64,000 nucleotides of DNA from the IMG/VR virus record IMGVR_UViG_3300015263_001568, positions 16,100 to 80,099 of that record; one strand, given 5' to 3'. Shown piece by piece: positions 36,901-43,814 of the stretch; position 1 is the first letter of the stretch; the number at the start of each line of letters is the position of its first letter. The position numbers and the translations under genes were made by a program. A model generated the notes under the pieces. The model was given only the letters and a program-made list of their open reading frames with translations. It was not told the origin of the DNA and did no database searches. Source of the DNA: a virus.

Positions 36901-37545
36901 GGCATCGCGCCATTGTTCACGCAAGACACGCCGGTCGGGCATATCCATGTTGCCATTCGGCATCATCCTGACAATCATCAACCGTACGACATTTTCGTCG
37001 TGAGTGGCAAAGGCAACGTCGGCGCTGATGTGCAGGCATTGGCACGATTGATGTCGATGATCATGCGGTGGCCCAACAACGCACGCATCAATCAGACCAC
37101 GCGACTGGAAATGATTCATCATCAGCTGCAAGGGATTGTCGGCCACGGCCAAGTGGGCTTTGGCCCCAATGCTGTCGTCAGCTTGCCCGATGGTATCGCT
37201 CGGTCCATCCGGCGATACCTCGAAGGTGAGTACCCGCAAACTGTACCGGCCGATACACTTGACCCCGCCCTGAAGACTGTTTTGGCTAAGCTGATACAGC
37301 ATCAAGGCAAAGACACCACGCTAGAAGCCATCCTGAGCCTTCTGGAGGCGTCGGCGAGCAACAACAATGGGATGGCCCCAATAGAGCTGACGTCCGCTGA
37401 CGGCGCCTCTGAGGCGCTGCATTGGGACGTGCCGAACGACTTCAGCTTCCCCTACGACATGTGCCCTAGCTGTGGGCGGACGACGCTGCTACGGATACCT
37501 GGTAAGTGCGCAGATTGTAAGGAATGTGGATATTCTGCGTGCTAA
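30940..37545 (+). CDS. nrdJ: Class II (adenosylcobalamin-dependent) ribonucleotide reductase with three inteins
   Basis: Reduces ribonucleotides to deoxyribonucleotides. The 2201-residue precursor contains about 970 extein residues once the three inteins (residues 248-680, 857-1222, 1482-1913) are removed. Class II features: FNCYVLP with the first active-site Cys, NPCGEQSLP with the thiyl-radical Cys, GCKGGTVYRDRSR, a TSCPD-type domain near the end (GHIHVAIRHHP...VGFGPNAVV) and a C-terminal zinc ribbon (CPSCG...CADCKECGYSAC). An SH3-like insert lies at residues 25-85. Class I C-terminal tyrosines are absent. It is the only nucleotide-metabolism gene in the window. Extein junctions appear intact. 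Confidence 0.9.
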   Translation: MIQATYQQRIMLDRYAQKDPHAKPKEGDLVIVKMTRSFSLDGEEITSRELGQITEVTNGGGPARYTVELENEIVADLDRSRVEVIVEKTPEDIWQRLANGICKAEFLYLSNPPDSLAWQHIQYQLDQAVLPDQWKPIREFRDKVYSALSRNEFIPAGRIQVGLGREDLTLTLFNCYVLPRPEDSRHGITRRWGEMFEIFARGGGIGFDVSSMRPAGAPVAKVSGRSSGAISWMEQWSQVTGEVEQGGCFSGNTRIATTKGLIRAEDLANRIDAGAPHCVYTHSRPPRHVTHVFRNGQKRFFRVTTKRGYEIEVTGDHKMGVLKEGRIETVPLKHLSVGDNVLLLLPKCQFPEKSAVELSAIDYEKPKMSTTLNEDVRFPITLNGKLAYVLGYMYGNGSVIMGKKVTWSSPKGISMSVPTSREDIACKLQDYILDCFGVVAEMEPGDGACVNVKLYSRIVVEWLNTNGLLKKKAADIRVPEQIFHAPETVVSSFVSGYFDADGSDRGIKGGYGFDSISKGMLQDVQKILASFGIAAKLRPEDRSSTGWSTLYRLSVTGPVFKERFMDFARWSMKAQRHTSRRDTNMYPMEAFKSCQVDPKLYKGLVAISYDVVSYAAVSRVLDRAGDEGLGGSEQAAKMDALLNVLPDAIDSIEDVGMMDAFDFEVDEVHMLSGDGFYTSNSRRGATLFGIAPWHPDVERFIEVKSERSAFRMSGDELLQSLNPEIMEQFGAQLRKIFVGKEDAASISRSKDLIKNANISVLFTEAFMDAVERDDYWDFVFPDTSDPEYDAIWHGDIEAWRALGKPVIHYGTKKARDLWYRLIDRAWASGEPGVLFVDRMNEMSNSWYYAPIECTNPCVTGDSLIYTSRGLITVDDLMAERTQPQYLVDSRFGYEPTFSEGTKFWCSGEKPIYRLETKEGYTIRATADHKIMTSRGWVQLAKLKEGDKVHIANRGGAFGKEGTLEFGRVLGWFIGDGYFTGEKAILDFYGDKHQLADTFVGYVQDLVGHDKDYNPQYNITGYTVEARDLVTIQSERLYQMLHEFGITEDTKLRVPKIVQRGTADMQRGFLQALFDADGSVQGSNKNPTTVIRLTSISDDLLIGVQQLLLNFGIACRIYWERRPAGYRKLPDGKGGLKRYWCQAYHELEISKANLQVFADEIGFLRDVHQGKLRTRLAAYIRPPQAEKFTARVFRIESDGVEKVYDVTVHNTHSFVSSGICLANCGEQSLPANSVCNLGHINLAQFVRASSENFPTSSRTSEDAQRAFNLPHFRDVVATCVRFLDNVIDVENFFIPAVEERQRAERRVGLGILGYGELLVRLGLRYGSDEAVDFTHWLFQQLAEASYRASVDLAKDRGEFPLFDAEKFLQSGFMKGMPSEVRDAIREHGIRNVTLNTIAPTGSVGTAVGTTTGIEPYIALNWLARSRVGEAAEKANVMEKLEEKFGERSNWPDYFVTIANITPSEHVRTQAAAQRWIDSSISKCVTGDTLIATTDGLIRIASLHQGEAADSFRDAELEVASVGPNQKTSAFYYGGPRTVKKVVLHSGHTVKGTENHRLLVGTVDGLRWVRMDQIQEGDLVAARYGADIWSSQPSKFADFSPSQKYGNQKSVKHPIEMTEDLAWLLGAYAAEGHTTQSTWTITITNSVEAVLQKAVAVWESEFGVAARITRQSGKCPGVEVASKEIVEFFDYLGCGHRSNEKRIPEVVLRSPKPMVLAFLQGLFLDAYTTDGTLTKWAICLNSNGMLDDLQAILTNLGVIHSRISKYNPDYDKHYDEVYACGLDAQKLMSMVPFMEPDKKARADAILAKDLSSCINKADIVPVDRRALHELIPHGKRKAFGAALRNVNTTFPSRHTIERFAAAYPNALPDYVRTILDSDLHFSPVMSIADDGVQEVFDLSVPDNHAFVGNGIVNHNTVNLPQSATIEDVSEAYLEMYRQGCKGGTVYRDRSRDRQVLYTLDEQPAIVEELTTAEFEEAAPEGCLRPRLSVGIAPLFTQDTPVGHIHVAIRHHPDNHQPYDIFVVSGKGNVGADVQALARLMSMIMRWPNNARINQTTRLEMIHHQLQGIVGHGQVGFGPNAVVSLPDGIARSIRRYLEGEYPQTVPADTLDPALKTVLAKLIQHQGKDTTLEAILSLLEASASNNNGMAPIELTSADGASEALHWDVPNDFSFPYDMCPSCGRTTLLRIPGKCADCKECGYSAC
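31681..32979 (+). other. Intein 1 of NrdJ (433 residues, LAGLIDADG type)
   Basis: Starts with C-F-S-G-N-T-R-I (block A) and ends HMLSGDGFYTSN before Ser (extein QGG/SRRGA). Block B is VTGDHKMG. The homing-endonuclease motifs are LGYMYGNGS and VSGYFDADGS. The penultimate residue is Ser rather than the usual His, which occurs in some active inteins. Confidence 0.85.
33508..34605 (+). other. Intein 2 of NrdJ (366 residues, LAGLIDADG type)
   Basis: Starts CVTGDSLIYTSRG and ends HSFVSSGICLAN before the Cys of NP/CGE, the catalytic radical Cys of the reductase. Block B is ATADHKIM. Endonuclease motifs are LGWFIGDGYF and LQALFDADGS. The penultimate residue is Ala. Without splicing the reductase cannot work. 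Confidence 0.88.
35383..36678 (+). other. Intein 3 of NrdJ (432 residues, LAGLIDADG type)
   Basis: Starts CVTGDTLIATTDG and ends NHAFVGNGIVNHN before Thr (extein SISK/TVNLP). Block B is GTENHRLL and the end is the canonical His-Asn. The first endonuclease motif is LLGAYAAEGH; the second, LQGLFLDAYTTDG, departs from the usual F-D-A-D-G, so endonuclease activity may be weakened. Confidence 0.85.
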
Positions 37546-37579
37546 GCTAGTCCATTGACTAAGATCATCCACCAAGATC

Positions 37580-38533
37580 ATGACCATGCCCCACGAATCA
37601 CAGCACGTCAAAAAACGGACACCAACGGATGAATTTGAGGCCATCGAGCGGCTAGACCGCCTGTTTGAGGTACGCCTCGACAGCACGGATGCACCGTTAG
37701 AGCCGGGCGACTTCATCACGTTCGAGGAATGGGACCAGCAGCAGCGCCAGTACACCGGCCGCCGCATGTCCTACCGAGTTAGCTACGCCATCCACACCAA
37801 GGAGCTGGCTTCACGTTATGGGTGGTCGGAAGACGACATCGCTAAGCGTGGAATGAATCTGTATGGATTGGTTCCACCAGACTATCGACGGATGCGCAGC
37901 GTTTTTGCGCACGCGTTCGTCATCGCCCTTGTCGTCCAAAAGTTCGATTCTGATCGCCAATGGGAGCTGGTAGAAGGCCCCACATTTTTACCTTTTTTGC
38001 TGTGCCCTACCATCGACATCAGCTCACTGATATCTTTTTCCAACATCGACCGGTGGCCTGCGGGGATTTACTCCGTCCACTGGATGATTGACTTAGACAA
38101 CCCGGAGCATGTTGGGATAGCAGAAATCAAGATTGTCGACATGCTGGTGTGGACGTGGACGTCCTATCTCGAAAACGAAATTGAAGAGGAGCGCACGCAG
38201 CTCTTCTTGCAAGAGCTAGACCCGCAAGCATTGCGAAATGGTGATACGATCAACATTGACGGCAAGAAGCTTATCCCTGCGCATCCGGACGAAATTGGCG
38301 CTTTGTACGGGGCTGACGAAGAGGATGACGATGGGAATGTGGATATTGAAGATGAAGGTACAGATGACGATTTAGCTGAAGACGATGACCCTTGGAGTAC
38401 GGCGCGCTACGAAGCTGCCGCTGGCAGTGATGAGCGGCGCTCGCAAGAATTCATTCACAGGCTCCTCCATGGGAAAATATCAGACGATGAACTAGAACAG
38501 GCCATGTTCGACAAGGACGCAGGAGACGTATAA
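37580..38533 (+). CDS. DUF3850/ASCH-like N-terminal domain with acidic C-terminal region
   Basis: Residues about 20-85 match the pattern of DUF3850 (a PUA/ASCH-like RNA-binding fold): F-E-V-R-L followed by EPGDFITFEEWDQQQRQYTG and R-V-S-Y. The middle is a mixed hydrophobic domain (SVFAHAFVIALVVQKFDS) and residues 240-285 are acidic. The 317-residue protein is longer than the domain alone. It is coupled to the next gene (TAATG). A role in RNA or modified-base recognition is inference from the fold. Confidence 0.55.
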   Translation: MTMPHESQHVKKRTPTDEFEAIERLDRLFEVRLDSTDAPLEPGDFITFEEWDQQQRQYTGRRMSYRVSYAIHTKELASRYGWSEDDIAKRGMNLYGLVPPDYRRMRSVFAHAFVIALVVQKFDSDRQWELVEGPTFLPFLLCPTIDISSLISFSNIDRWPAGIYSVHWMIDLDNPEHVGIAEIKIVDMLVWTWTSYLENEIEEERTQLFLQELDPQALRNGDTINIDGKKLIPAHPDEIGALYGADEEDDDGNVDIEDEGTDDDLAEDDDPWSTARYEAAAGSDERRSQEFIHRLLHGKISDDELEQAMFDKDAGDV

Positions 38534-38895
38534 TGACCGAACATCCATGGGAAGAGCGGCCAGCTTGGGTAGTGTTGATGCTACTATCCTCCAAAGCTGA
38601 TGTAGATCGCGCTGCGGCGGCGTACTTCGGCCCAGACAAAGCAGCTAGCGAAACATTCATAGCGGAATTTGGGATCGACCTAACGCAGTTCATCGGGCAC
38701 TACTTGGAGGTCGATGTGGCCGAAGCCCCCATGGGACCGTTCGTCAAGGGACGTGTGCGCCCCATCGTCAGCATTAGCAAAGATGGGGAAAAGTACCGTC
38801 CTCGGGTATTCAGCCATCAAGAAGGCTTGTTCAACACAAACACAGGATTGGCGTGGGTGTCGGTTGAGGATTGGGAAAGCCTAATCGGCGCATGA
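38533..38895 (+). CDS. Hypothetical protein, 120 residues
   Basis: A compact alpha/beta protein (AWVVLMLLSSKADVDRAAAAYF, then VRPIVSISKDGEKYRPRVF). It is coupled on both sides, TAATG to the upstream and ATGA to the downstream gene, in a run of five small genes before the UvsW-like helicase. No motif was recognised. Confidence 0.5.
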   Translation: MTEHPWEERPAWVVLMLLSSKADVDRAAAAYFGPDKAASETFIAEFGIDLTQFIGHYLEVDVAEAPMGPFVKGRVRPIVSISKDGEKYRPRVFSHQEGLFNTNTGLAWVSVEDWESLIGA

Positions 38896-39284
38896 ACAAG
38901 AAATCCCAAACCGAATTATTCGCGCCGCGCTTTAAGGGCAAGGCCGCTGAGATAATCGACCTCAGCGAAAAAGAGCACGAGGCCATCGCTTTACGTATTA
39001 GCGATGAGCAGGCGCTCCTTGTCATGTGGGACGTAGACGAGTCTGGAGCGCGCCGATTCCGTATCCGTATGCTGGGCTTTGACAGTAATGGCCGTCCCAT
39101 TTTCAAACAGTTCCGCCAGAACGAAAAGGCCACTGCCTTCATGGGCGAGATTGCCATCATGGGTCCTGGAAGCTCCGAACTATGGTCGTCGATGGGCTAC
39201 GAAGATCCAGATGACATCGACGCCGAAGGCAACATCACCAACAAACCGCGGGAGATCGTAATCATCCCGGTACAGGATTATTGA
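38892..39284 (+). CDS. Hypothetical protein, 130 residues
   Basis: The start is the ATG at 38892, overlapping the upstream stop as ATGA; the frame is open to 38871 without need. The N-terminus (KSQTELFAPRFKGKA) is basic, the centre has beta strands (LLVMWDVDESGARRFRIRML), and the end is a Pro/Ile strand. No family was recognised; it is one of the small genes before the helicase. Confidence 0.5.
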   Translation: MNKKSQTELFAPRFKGKAAEIIDLSEKEHEAIALRISDEQALLVMWDVDESGARRFRIRMLGFDSNGRPIFKQFRQNEKATAFMGEIAIMGPGSSELWSSMGYEDPDDIDAEGNITNKPREIVIIPVQDY

Positions 39285-39862
39285 TGTCAGACCAAGAGGA
39301 CTTTGAACGTGTAAAGCCCTTGTTGTCAGTCCGTGACGAGCCAGCAGGCACCATTTACACACCGCCTGATGGGCAGCCCGTCGACAATGAAGGCATCTAT
39401 CTTCCTGACGATCCCAGCGTGATGACCGACAGGCTCGTCAACTGGGAACGGCGCTTTCTCCTGCCGTTGGCGCAAATCGTTTCCCGTGTTTTTCGCGTCC
39501 TTCCAATCACGGATGATGTGTACCGCACCTTGCCACAGGATACGCGGAACTCGGTACTGTGCGTTGTGCTCAGCCGCTCCGAAATTCAGCAAGTCGCCGG
39601 AGCGGACGCCATTCGCTGGCCGGCTATCCGTGTCGTTGTGAAGCAGTATGAAGTCGTTAGGATCAACGTAGTCTGCGATTTCAGCCGCAAAGTCTGCGAC
39701 GTCGAATTCATGGACTTGTGGCGCAACGCAAAGCCCGGCTACGAGCGCATTATCGATCCCAATGGTCGTGCCATTGGCCCTCAGACCATCTATCAAATTC
39801 TCACACGCTACGCGGCCATTGAAGGCATTTTGCCCAGCGTGATGATCCCTTCGGTGCGCTGA
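39284..39862 (+). CDS. Hypothetical protein, 192 residues
   Basis: The ATG at 39284 overlaps the upstream stop (TGATG). The protein is predicted to be mixed alpha/beta, with a Pro-rich disordered N-terminus (TIYTPPDGQPVDNEGIYLPD) and a more hydrophobic core (FLLPLAQIVSRVFRVLP). No catalytic motif was found. Confidence 0.5.
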   Translation: MSDQEDFERVKPLLSVRDEPAGTIYTPPDGQPVDNEGIYLPDDPSVMTDRLVNWERRFLLPLAQIVSRVFRVLPITDDVYRTLPQDTRNSVLCVVLSRSEIQQVAGADAIRWPAIRVVVKQYEVVRINVVCDFSRKVCDVEFMDLWRNAKPGYERIIDPNGRAIGPQTIYQILTRYAAIEGILPSVMIPSVR

Positions 39863-40119
39863 TGGCCAATCCACGTACCAGTGAAAGTTTAGAAGCGCTG
39901 CTTGCCGACCTTGCCGAAGCAAAAAAGCGCTGTGCTAGGGACGAAGAGCAGCTACAAACACTGTGGCAATTGGTGCACCACCTGATCTTGTTGGAAGACC
40001 CACGCATCGATGCTGTTCTGCAAAAGTTGAACATCACATTCACCGTCGACGGCAAGCAGATTTTCCCCCGCCACAAGCCGCTGTCTCCTACCGTTATCTA
40101 CGACACCAAAACCAATTAA
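39862..40119 (+). CDS. Small helical protein, 85 residues
   Basis: The first half is an amphipathic helix or short coiled coil (SLEALLADLAEAKKRCARDE), the second half a short beta segment (ITFTVDGKQIF). It starts in a TGATG overlap and ends one base before the helicase ATG. Function unknown. Confidence 0.5.
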   Translation: MANPRTSESLEALLADLAEAKKRCARDEEQLQTLWQLVHHLILLEDPRIDAVLQKLNITFTVDGKQIFPRHKPLSPTVIYDTKTN

Positions 40120-40120
40120 A

Positions 40121-41611
40121 ATGCCGAAAATCGTCCTCGCTAACCAGTGTTTTGTGCCCGAATCCATGATAACGCGAGATGATTTACAACGATGGTATTA
40201 CGAATGGGAAGAAGACGTTGTCGAGGACAAGCTGGACGAAAATGGTGTGGTGATTTTTGACGGTGATGGTAAACCCATGACGGTGCGCACCAAGGTGCAA
40301 AAATCACTGAAAACGTATGAATGGGTAGTGGATGACAGCGGCCGGCGTTGGGTTGGTCTGCCACGCGGAAATTTCAACAAAGTGCGCCCGCTGTTGCGCG
40401 CCAACCGAAAAGACGTCGTAGACCTACGCTGTCACGCGCCGCTCGATCTCGGAATGGCTATCAACAAGAGCACGCGTTCTGATCCGCGTTGGAAATCACA
40501 GAAGGATGCAGTCAAAGAGTGGCTGCAATATGGCTGGGGAATCATCCGTGGGGAGCCTGGTAGCGGAAAAACCACAATGGGCATCGCTGCCATTGCCGCC
40601 GTCAAGCAGCGCACGCTCATCTTGTCTGCACGGCGCGACGGCAACACGCACTGGATTAACCAGTTGCGCAAGCACACCAACTTGCAAGAGATAGAGGAGC
40701 TAGAAGGGCGCGAACTAGTAGGCGTCTACAAAGCGAAGAGAAACCGCATCTGGCCAATCACTGTGGTGACGGTGCAATCATTCCTGCATGACAAGGGGCA
40801 CGGGCGCCTCGCTGAGCTGCAACAGAAATTCGGTATGGTGCTCATCGACGAAGTGCACGAGTTCGGCTCGCCAAAATTCTCGTATATCCTGAGCTGCACC
40901 AATCCTCGCTACATCCTAGGTGTAACCGCCACGCCAAAACGTAGTGACAGAAAACACCACCTGGTGTATGACCTCGTGGGTCCGGTTGTAGCCCAAGCAA
41001 AATCAAAGCAGATGAAGCCAAAAGTCACGTTCATTCTTACAGGCGTCATGGCGCCGGAATGGATTTACAAACAGCCATTTCCTCCGCACTACCGCTGGCA
41101 AAAGTGCTTGGAAACGCTTGTCGCATCCGAAAAGCGCTACGACATCATCATACGGGAGCTGTTGCGGGACATCGAGCGCGGGCGCATCATCGCCTGCGTC
41201 TCTGAGCGACGAGAAGTCGTGCAGCGCTTGTTTAGCACGCTGTGCGACCGCGGCGTGGATAATGTCGCGTACGTAGACGGCGGCACAAAAAACCGCGAAG
41301 CGATATACGAGTCCGTGCGTGATGGCCAAGTGCAAGTGCTGTGCGCCGGGAAGGTGCTGAACGCTCTGGTTGACATCGCGGTGCTCGACTGCATTCACCT
41401 GGTGACGCCGGTGAACAACGAAAAGAGCGTGAAGCAGATTTACGGACGCGGAAACCGCTGGTTTGAAAATAAGGTGACGCCGGAAGTCAAAGACTACGTA
41501 GACCAAGGCGGCCAGCTGACGGGAGCGTTCAAAAATCGCAACCGTATATGTCTGGAGAATGACTGGCAGACCGAAGTAATAGACGGCGCGCGCAGTTCTT
41601 TCTGGAAGTAA
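40121..41611 (+). CDS. UvsW-like superfamily 2 DNA helicase
   Basis: ATP-dependent branch migration or strand annealing, as in T4 UvsW, which processes recombination intermediates. The 496-residue protein has an N-terminal domain of about 120 residues, Walker A GEPGSGKTT (K150), motif Ia (LILSARRDGN), DExH as LIDEVHEF, motif III GVTATPKR, and motifs V-VI near the end (QIYGRGNRWF). Spacing and order fit SF2. It begins just after a one-base gap and lies upstream of the DnaB helicase cluster. Confidence 0.88.
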   Translation: MPKIVLANQCFVPESMITRDDLQRWYYEWEEDVVEDKLDENGVVIFDGDGKPMTVRTKVQKSLKTYEWVVDDSGRRWVGLPRGNFNKVRPLLRANRKDVVDLRCHAPLDLGMAINKSTRSDPRWKSQKDAVKEWLQYGWGIIRGEPGSGKTTMGIAAIAAVKQRTLILSARRDGNTHWINQLRKHTNLQEIEELEGRELVGVYKAKRNRIWPITVVTVQSFLHDKGHGRLAELQQKFGMVLIDEVHEFGSPKFSYILSCTNPRYILGVTATPKRSDRKHHLVYDLVGPVVAQAKSKQMKPKVTFILTGVMAPEWIYKQPFPPHYRWQKCLETLVASEKRYDIIIRELLRDIERGRIIACVSERREVVQRLFSTLCDRGVDNVAYVDGGTKNREAIYESVRDGQVQVLCAGKVLNALVDIAVLDCIHLVTPVNNEKSVKQIYGRGNRWFENKVTPEVKDYVDQGGQLTGAFKNRNRICLENDWQTEVIDGARSSFWK

Positions 41612-41625
41612 GGTGGGTACTTGAG

Positions 41626-41631
41626 TAGAAT
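41626..41631 (+). promoter_or_regulatory. TAGAAT motif before the loader-like gene
   Basis: TAGAATGGCGCG is followed immediately by the ATG at 41638, six bases after the hexamer. The first eleven bases are identical to those before the primase gene (23391). TTGAG lies directly upstream. This may be a -10 element producing a near-leaderless transcript. Confidence 0.35.
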
Positions 41632-41637
41632 GGCGCG

Positions 41638-42222
41638 ATGACACAAAACGTCAACAAGACCAACAGCTCAGAGGTTATGCATAACCTGCGCTTGGCCGGT
41701 AACGATACTGAACGGGTATTGGCCAAAGCAGGCATACCGCGCCGATTCTGGCACTTGTCCATTTCGCAAATCAACTTCATCCCTACGCCATTTTACGGTG
41801 CTTCGCTGTCTACTATTGCACAACGGCACTGGGTGAACTACCTGGTAAAGTCCACGAAATGGAACCGCCATCGAGTGGTCGTCATTGGCTCATCGCCAAC
41901 CGATGAAGGTGCAATAGCGCTTGCGTCGTACATTCTTGAGCGCGCGGCGCGCAGAAACTGCCCTGTGATGTTTGACGACGTGGCCCACAATGAGCGCACA
42001 TGGTACGACCCATACCCGTACTTCTTCGCGCTTCAGAACGTCACGAAGAACATCACAAGAGAGCGCAGCATTTTAGTTCGAGATGCGATGCGCAGGTTTT
42101 ACAGCGCCACGACGATCATTTGCGTGGCAGGAATCACCGATCCGTACAAGTTCGCCTGCAACCATCTAAATGTGTACCCAGATGCAGCGCTGCGCGTCAT
42201 GGACATCGTGACCCCGCCATGA
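41638..42222 (+). CDS. Possible helicase loader (DnaC-like) without a canonical Walker A
   Basis: The 194-residue protein starts with a helix followed by AKAGIPRRFWHLSISQIN, the pattern found before the ATPase core of DnaC/DnaI-type loaders. The next hydrophobic strand reads HRVVVIGSSPTDEGAIAL, where a P-loop GxxxxGK[ST] would normally stand; the Lys is missing. A later VMFDDV could match Walker B. It overlaps the DnaB gene as ATGA, the expected position for a loader. The idea that it loads DnaB without ATP binding is inference. Confidence 0.5.
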   Translation: MTQNVNKTNSSEVMHNLRLAGNDTERVLAKAGIPRRFWHLSISQINFIPTPFYGASLSTIAQRHWVNYLVKSTKWNRHRVVVIGSSPTDEGAIALASYILERAARRNCPVMFDDVAHNERTWYDPYPYFFALQNVTKNITRERSILVRDAMRRFYSATTIICVAGITDPYKFACNHLNVYPDAALRVMDIVTPP

Positions 42223-43589
42223 AGCAAAAAGCACCGCACATTGAAAACTCTGTACTTCTTGCGCTGCTGGAATCCAAAGACGTTGACGTAAGGGCGCTGA
42301 TTCTCAAGCAGCTAACCGTCGACGACTTTGGAACGGACTGGGGTCGAGAAGTCTTCGAGCGTATCCTACTTTTACGCAGTCTCAATAAGCCTATTGGAGG
42401 CGTGTTAGACGTTGCCGAAGACCCTGCTATTTCCGAAGAAGCCCGTACTTGGCTGCGCAGTACGCCAAAGAACCGGCGCGTGGCGCGCACTATCAGCTTA
42501 GACAAAATAGAATACCGCGTTGAAGTGCTGCACCAGCACAGTAAAATACGCGTTCTGTCAAAAGGAGTGGACGACATCATCAAGGTCGCCGAAGGCAAGC
42601 AGCTGACGCCAGACATGGAACGATCCATTATCAAAAGTCTGGAAACCATGCACAACGCTATGCATCGTACCAGTGAGGCACAGCCCTTCTTGCACCTTGG
42701 TAAGCGGGCAAGCATACCGGAAGTAAAGTCGCTAACTGAGGAACTCCTAGACCCTGAACAGGTGCACTTTATTCCAACCGGATTTTCTGCTATCGACGAG
42801 CACATGCATGGCTTTGAACCGGGAACGTTGGTCGTACTATCCGGTCCGCCAGCCGGTGGGAAAAGCCTGGTAGCCAATACAATGGCGATAAACCAGTACA
42901 AGATATCAAAGTGTGACGTGTGCGTCGTTTCGTTGGAAATGAACAAAAAACAGCAACTACGCCGCATGATCGCAAACTTGACGCAGTTCAACCACAACTT
43001 GGTACGAGACCCCTCCAAATTACGAGAAACACAAATAGCGCACATCAAGCAAGAGATGCGAAGATTCGTTCAGTGGGGTAAAAAACGCGACTGTGAATTC
43101 ACGATTCGCGATGTCGCTAACACGGACTATACTCCCACCAAGTTGGAAAATGAGCTGGCGCAGTTTCATTACGACGTCATTTACGTCGACTACATCACCC
43201 TACTCAGCACCAAAGAGCACAAGACACTTTGGGAAATGCAGATGGAGTTCAGCCGGCAACTGCGTGTCATTGCGCAAAAACTCAACTGCGTAATGGTGGT
43301 GTTGACACAGCTGAGCGACGATGAGAAAGTCAAGTATGGAAGGGCTATCGAAGAAAACGCAGACTACTGGTTCTGGTGGAACTGGGATGCGCAGAGCCGG
43401 GAGTATGGTGAGACCGACATCCTGCTACAGAAAGCTCGGCATGCGGAAGGCTTCACAAAATTCCGGACCCATTTTAAGTTCGCCGAGATGCGCGTCACCG
43501 TGTATGGCAAGAACGAAGCCGGCTTCGTTCCCGACAATCTGAGAATGAAAAAGGGAATGGCCAGCGGACCAACCGCAGGAGGCTTCTAA
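42219..43589 (+). CDS. dnaB: DnaB-family replicative helicase
   Basis: Unwinds DNA at the fork, 5' to 3', as a hexamer. The ATG at 42219 overlaps the upstream stop as ATGA; the frame is open further upstream but without support. The 456-residue protein has an N-terminal helical domain (1-150) and a RecA-like core with Walker A GPPAGGKS (K215), VVSLEMNKKQQLRRM, Walker B-type IYVDYITLL and the VVLTQLSDDEKVKYG segment. This is the typical DnaB layout. It sits with the loader-like, exonuclease and clamp genes. Confidence 0.9.
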   Translation: MKQKAPHIENSVLLALLESKDVDVRALILKQLTVDDFGTDWGREVFERILLLRSLNKPIGGVLDVAEDPAISEEARTWLRSTPKNRRVARTISLDKIEYRVEVLHQHSKIRVLSKGVDDIIKVAEGKQLTPDMERSIIKSLETMHNAMHRTSEAQPFLHLGKRASIPEVKSLTEELLDPEQVHFIPTGFSAIDEHMHGFEPGTLVVLSGPPAGGKSLVANTMAINQYKISKCDVCVVSLEMNKKQQLRRMIANLTQFNHNLVRDPSKLRETQIAHIKQEMRRFVQWGKKRDCEFTIRDVANTDYTPTKLENELAQFHYDVIYVDYITLLSTKEHKTLWEMQMEFSRQLRVIAQKLNCVMVVLTQLSDDEKVKYGRAIEENADYWFWWNWDAQSREYGETDILLQKARHAEGFTKFRTHFKFAEMRVTVYGKNEAGFVPDNLRMKKGMASGPTAGGF

Positions 43590-43597
43590 GCAGATGG

Positions 43598-43777
43598 CTA
43601 CGCCGCGCGAACGATACGCACGCGGTCCCGCTCGACGACAACGATGGACGTGTCGGCGATCCGAACGCCTAGCTGCTGCCAGACTTCGGGCGACCGCGGA
43701 GCACGACGGAGGCGCTCCAACTGCTCTGGACTTACCGAGAGGTACTTGCCAGAAGTATTTGAGCTGTAGTCTTCCAT
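43598..43777 (-). CDS. Possible small antisense-oriented protein, 59 residues
   Basis: On the minus strand an ATG at 43777 opens a 59-codon frame to TAG at 43598, filling the gap between the DnaB and exonuclease genes. The translation is protein-like (SPEQLERLRRAPRSPEVWQQ, then VRIADTSIVVVERD) with balanced charges. The competing plus-strand frame at 43594 is Arg/Ala-rich and looks like a shadow. There is no clear ribosome site, and the neighbours all run on the other strand, so it is tentative. Confidence 0.35.
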   Translation of the reverse strand: MEDYSSNTSGKYLSVSPEQLERLRRAPRSPEVWQQLGVRIADTSIVVVERDRVRIVRAA

Positions 43778-43781
43778 ACAA

Positions 43782-43790
43782 TGCTAGAAT
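43782..43790 (+). promoter_or_regulatory. TGCTAGAAT motif before the exonuclease gene
   Basis: TGC-TAGAAT is the same nonamer as before the primase gene and matches an extended -10 box. The exonuclease ATG (43815) lies 24 bases downstream, so here a short leader would exist. No convincing -35 box was seen. Confidence 0.35.
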
Positions 43791-43814
43791 GACACCGTAA
43801 TACCAAATGTCAAG

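Noticed and set aside
43594-43800. 68-residue plus-strand frame between dnaB and the exonuclease
   Set aside because: Arg/Ala-rich composition with no ribosome site or motif; the reverse-strand frame is more protein-like.
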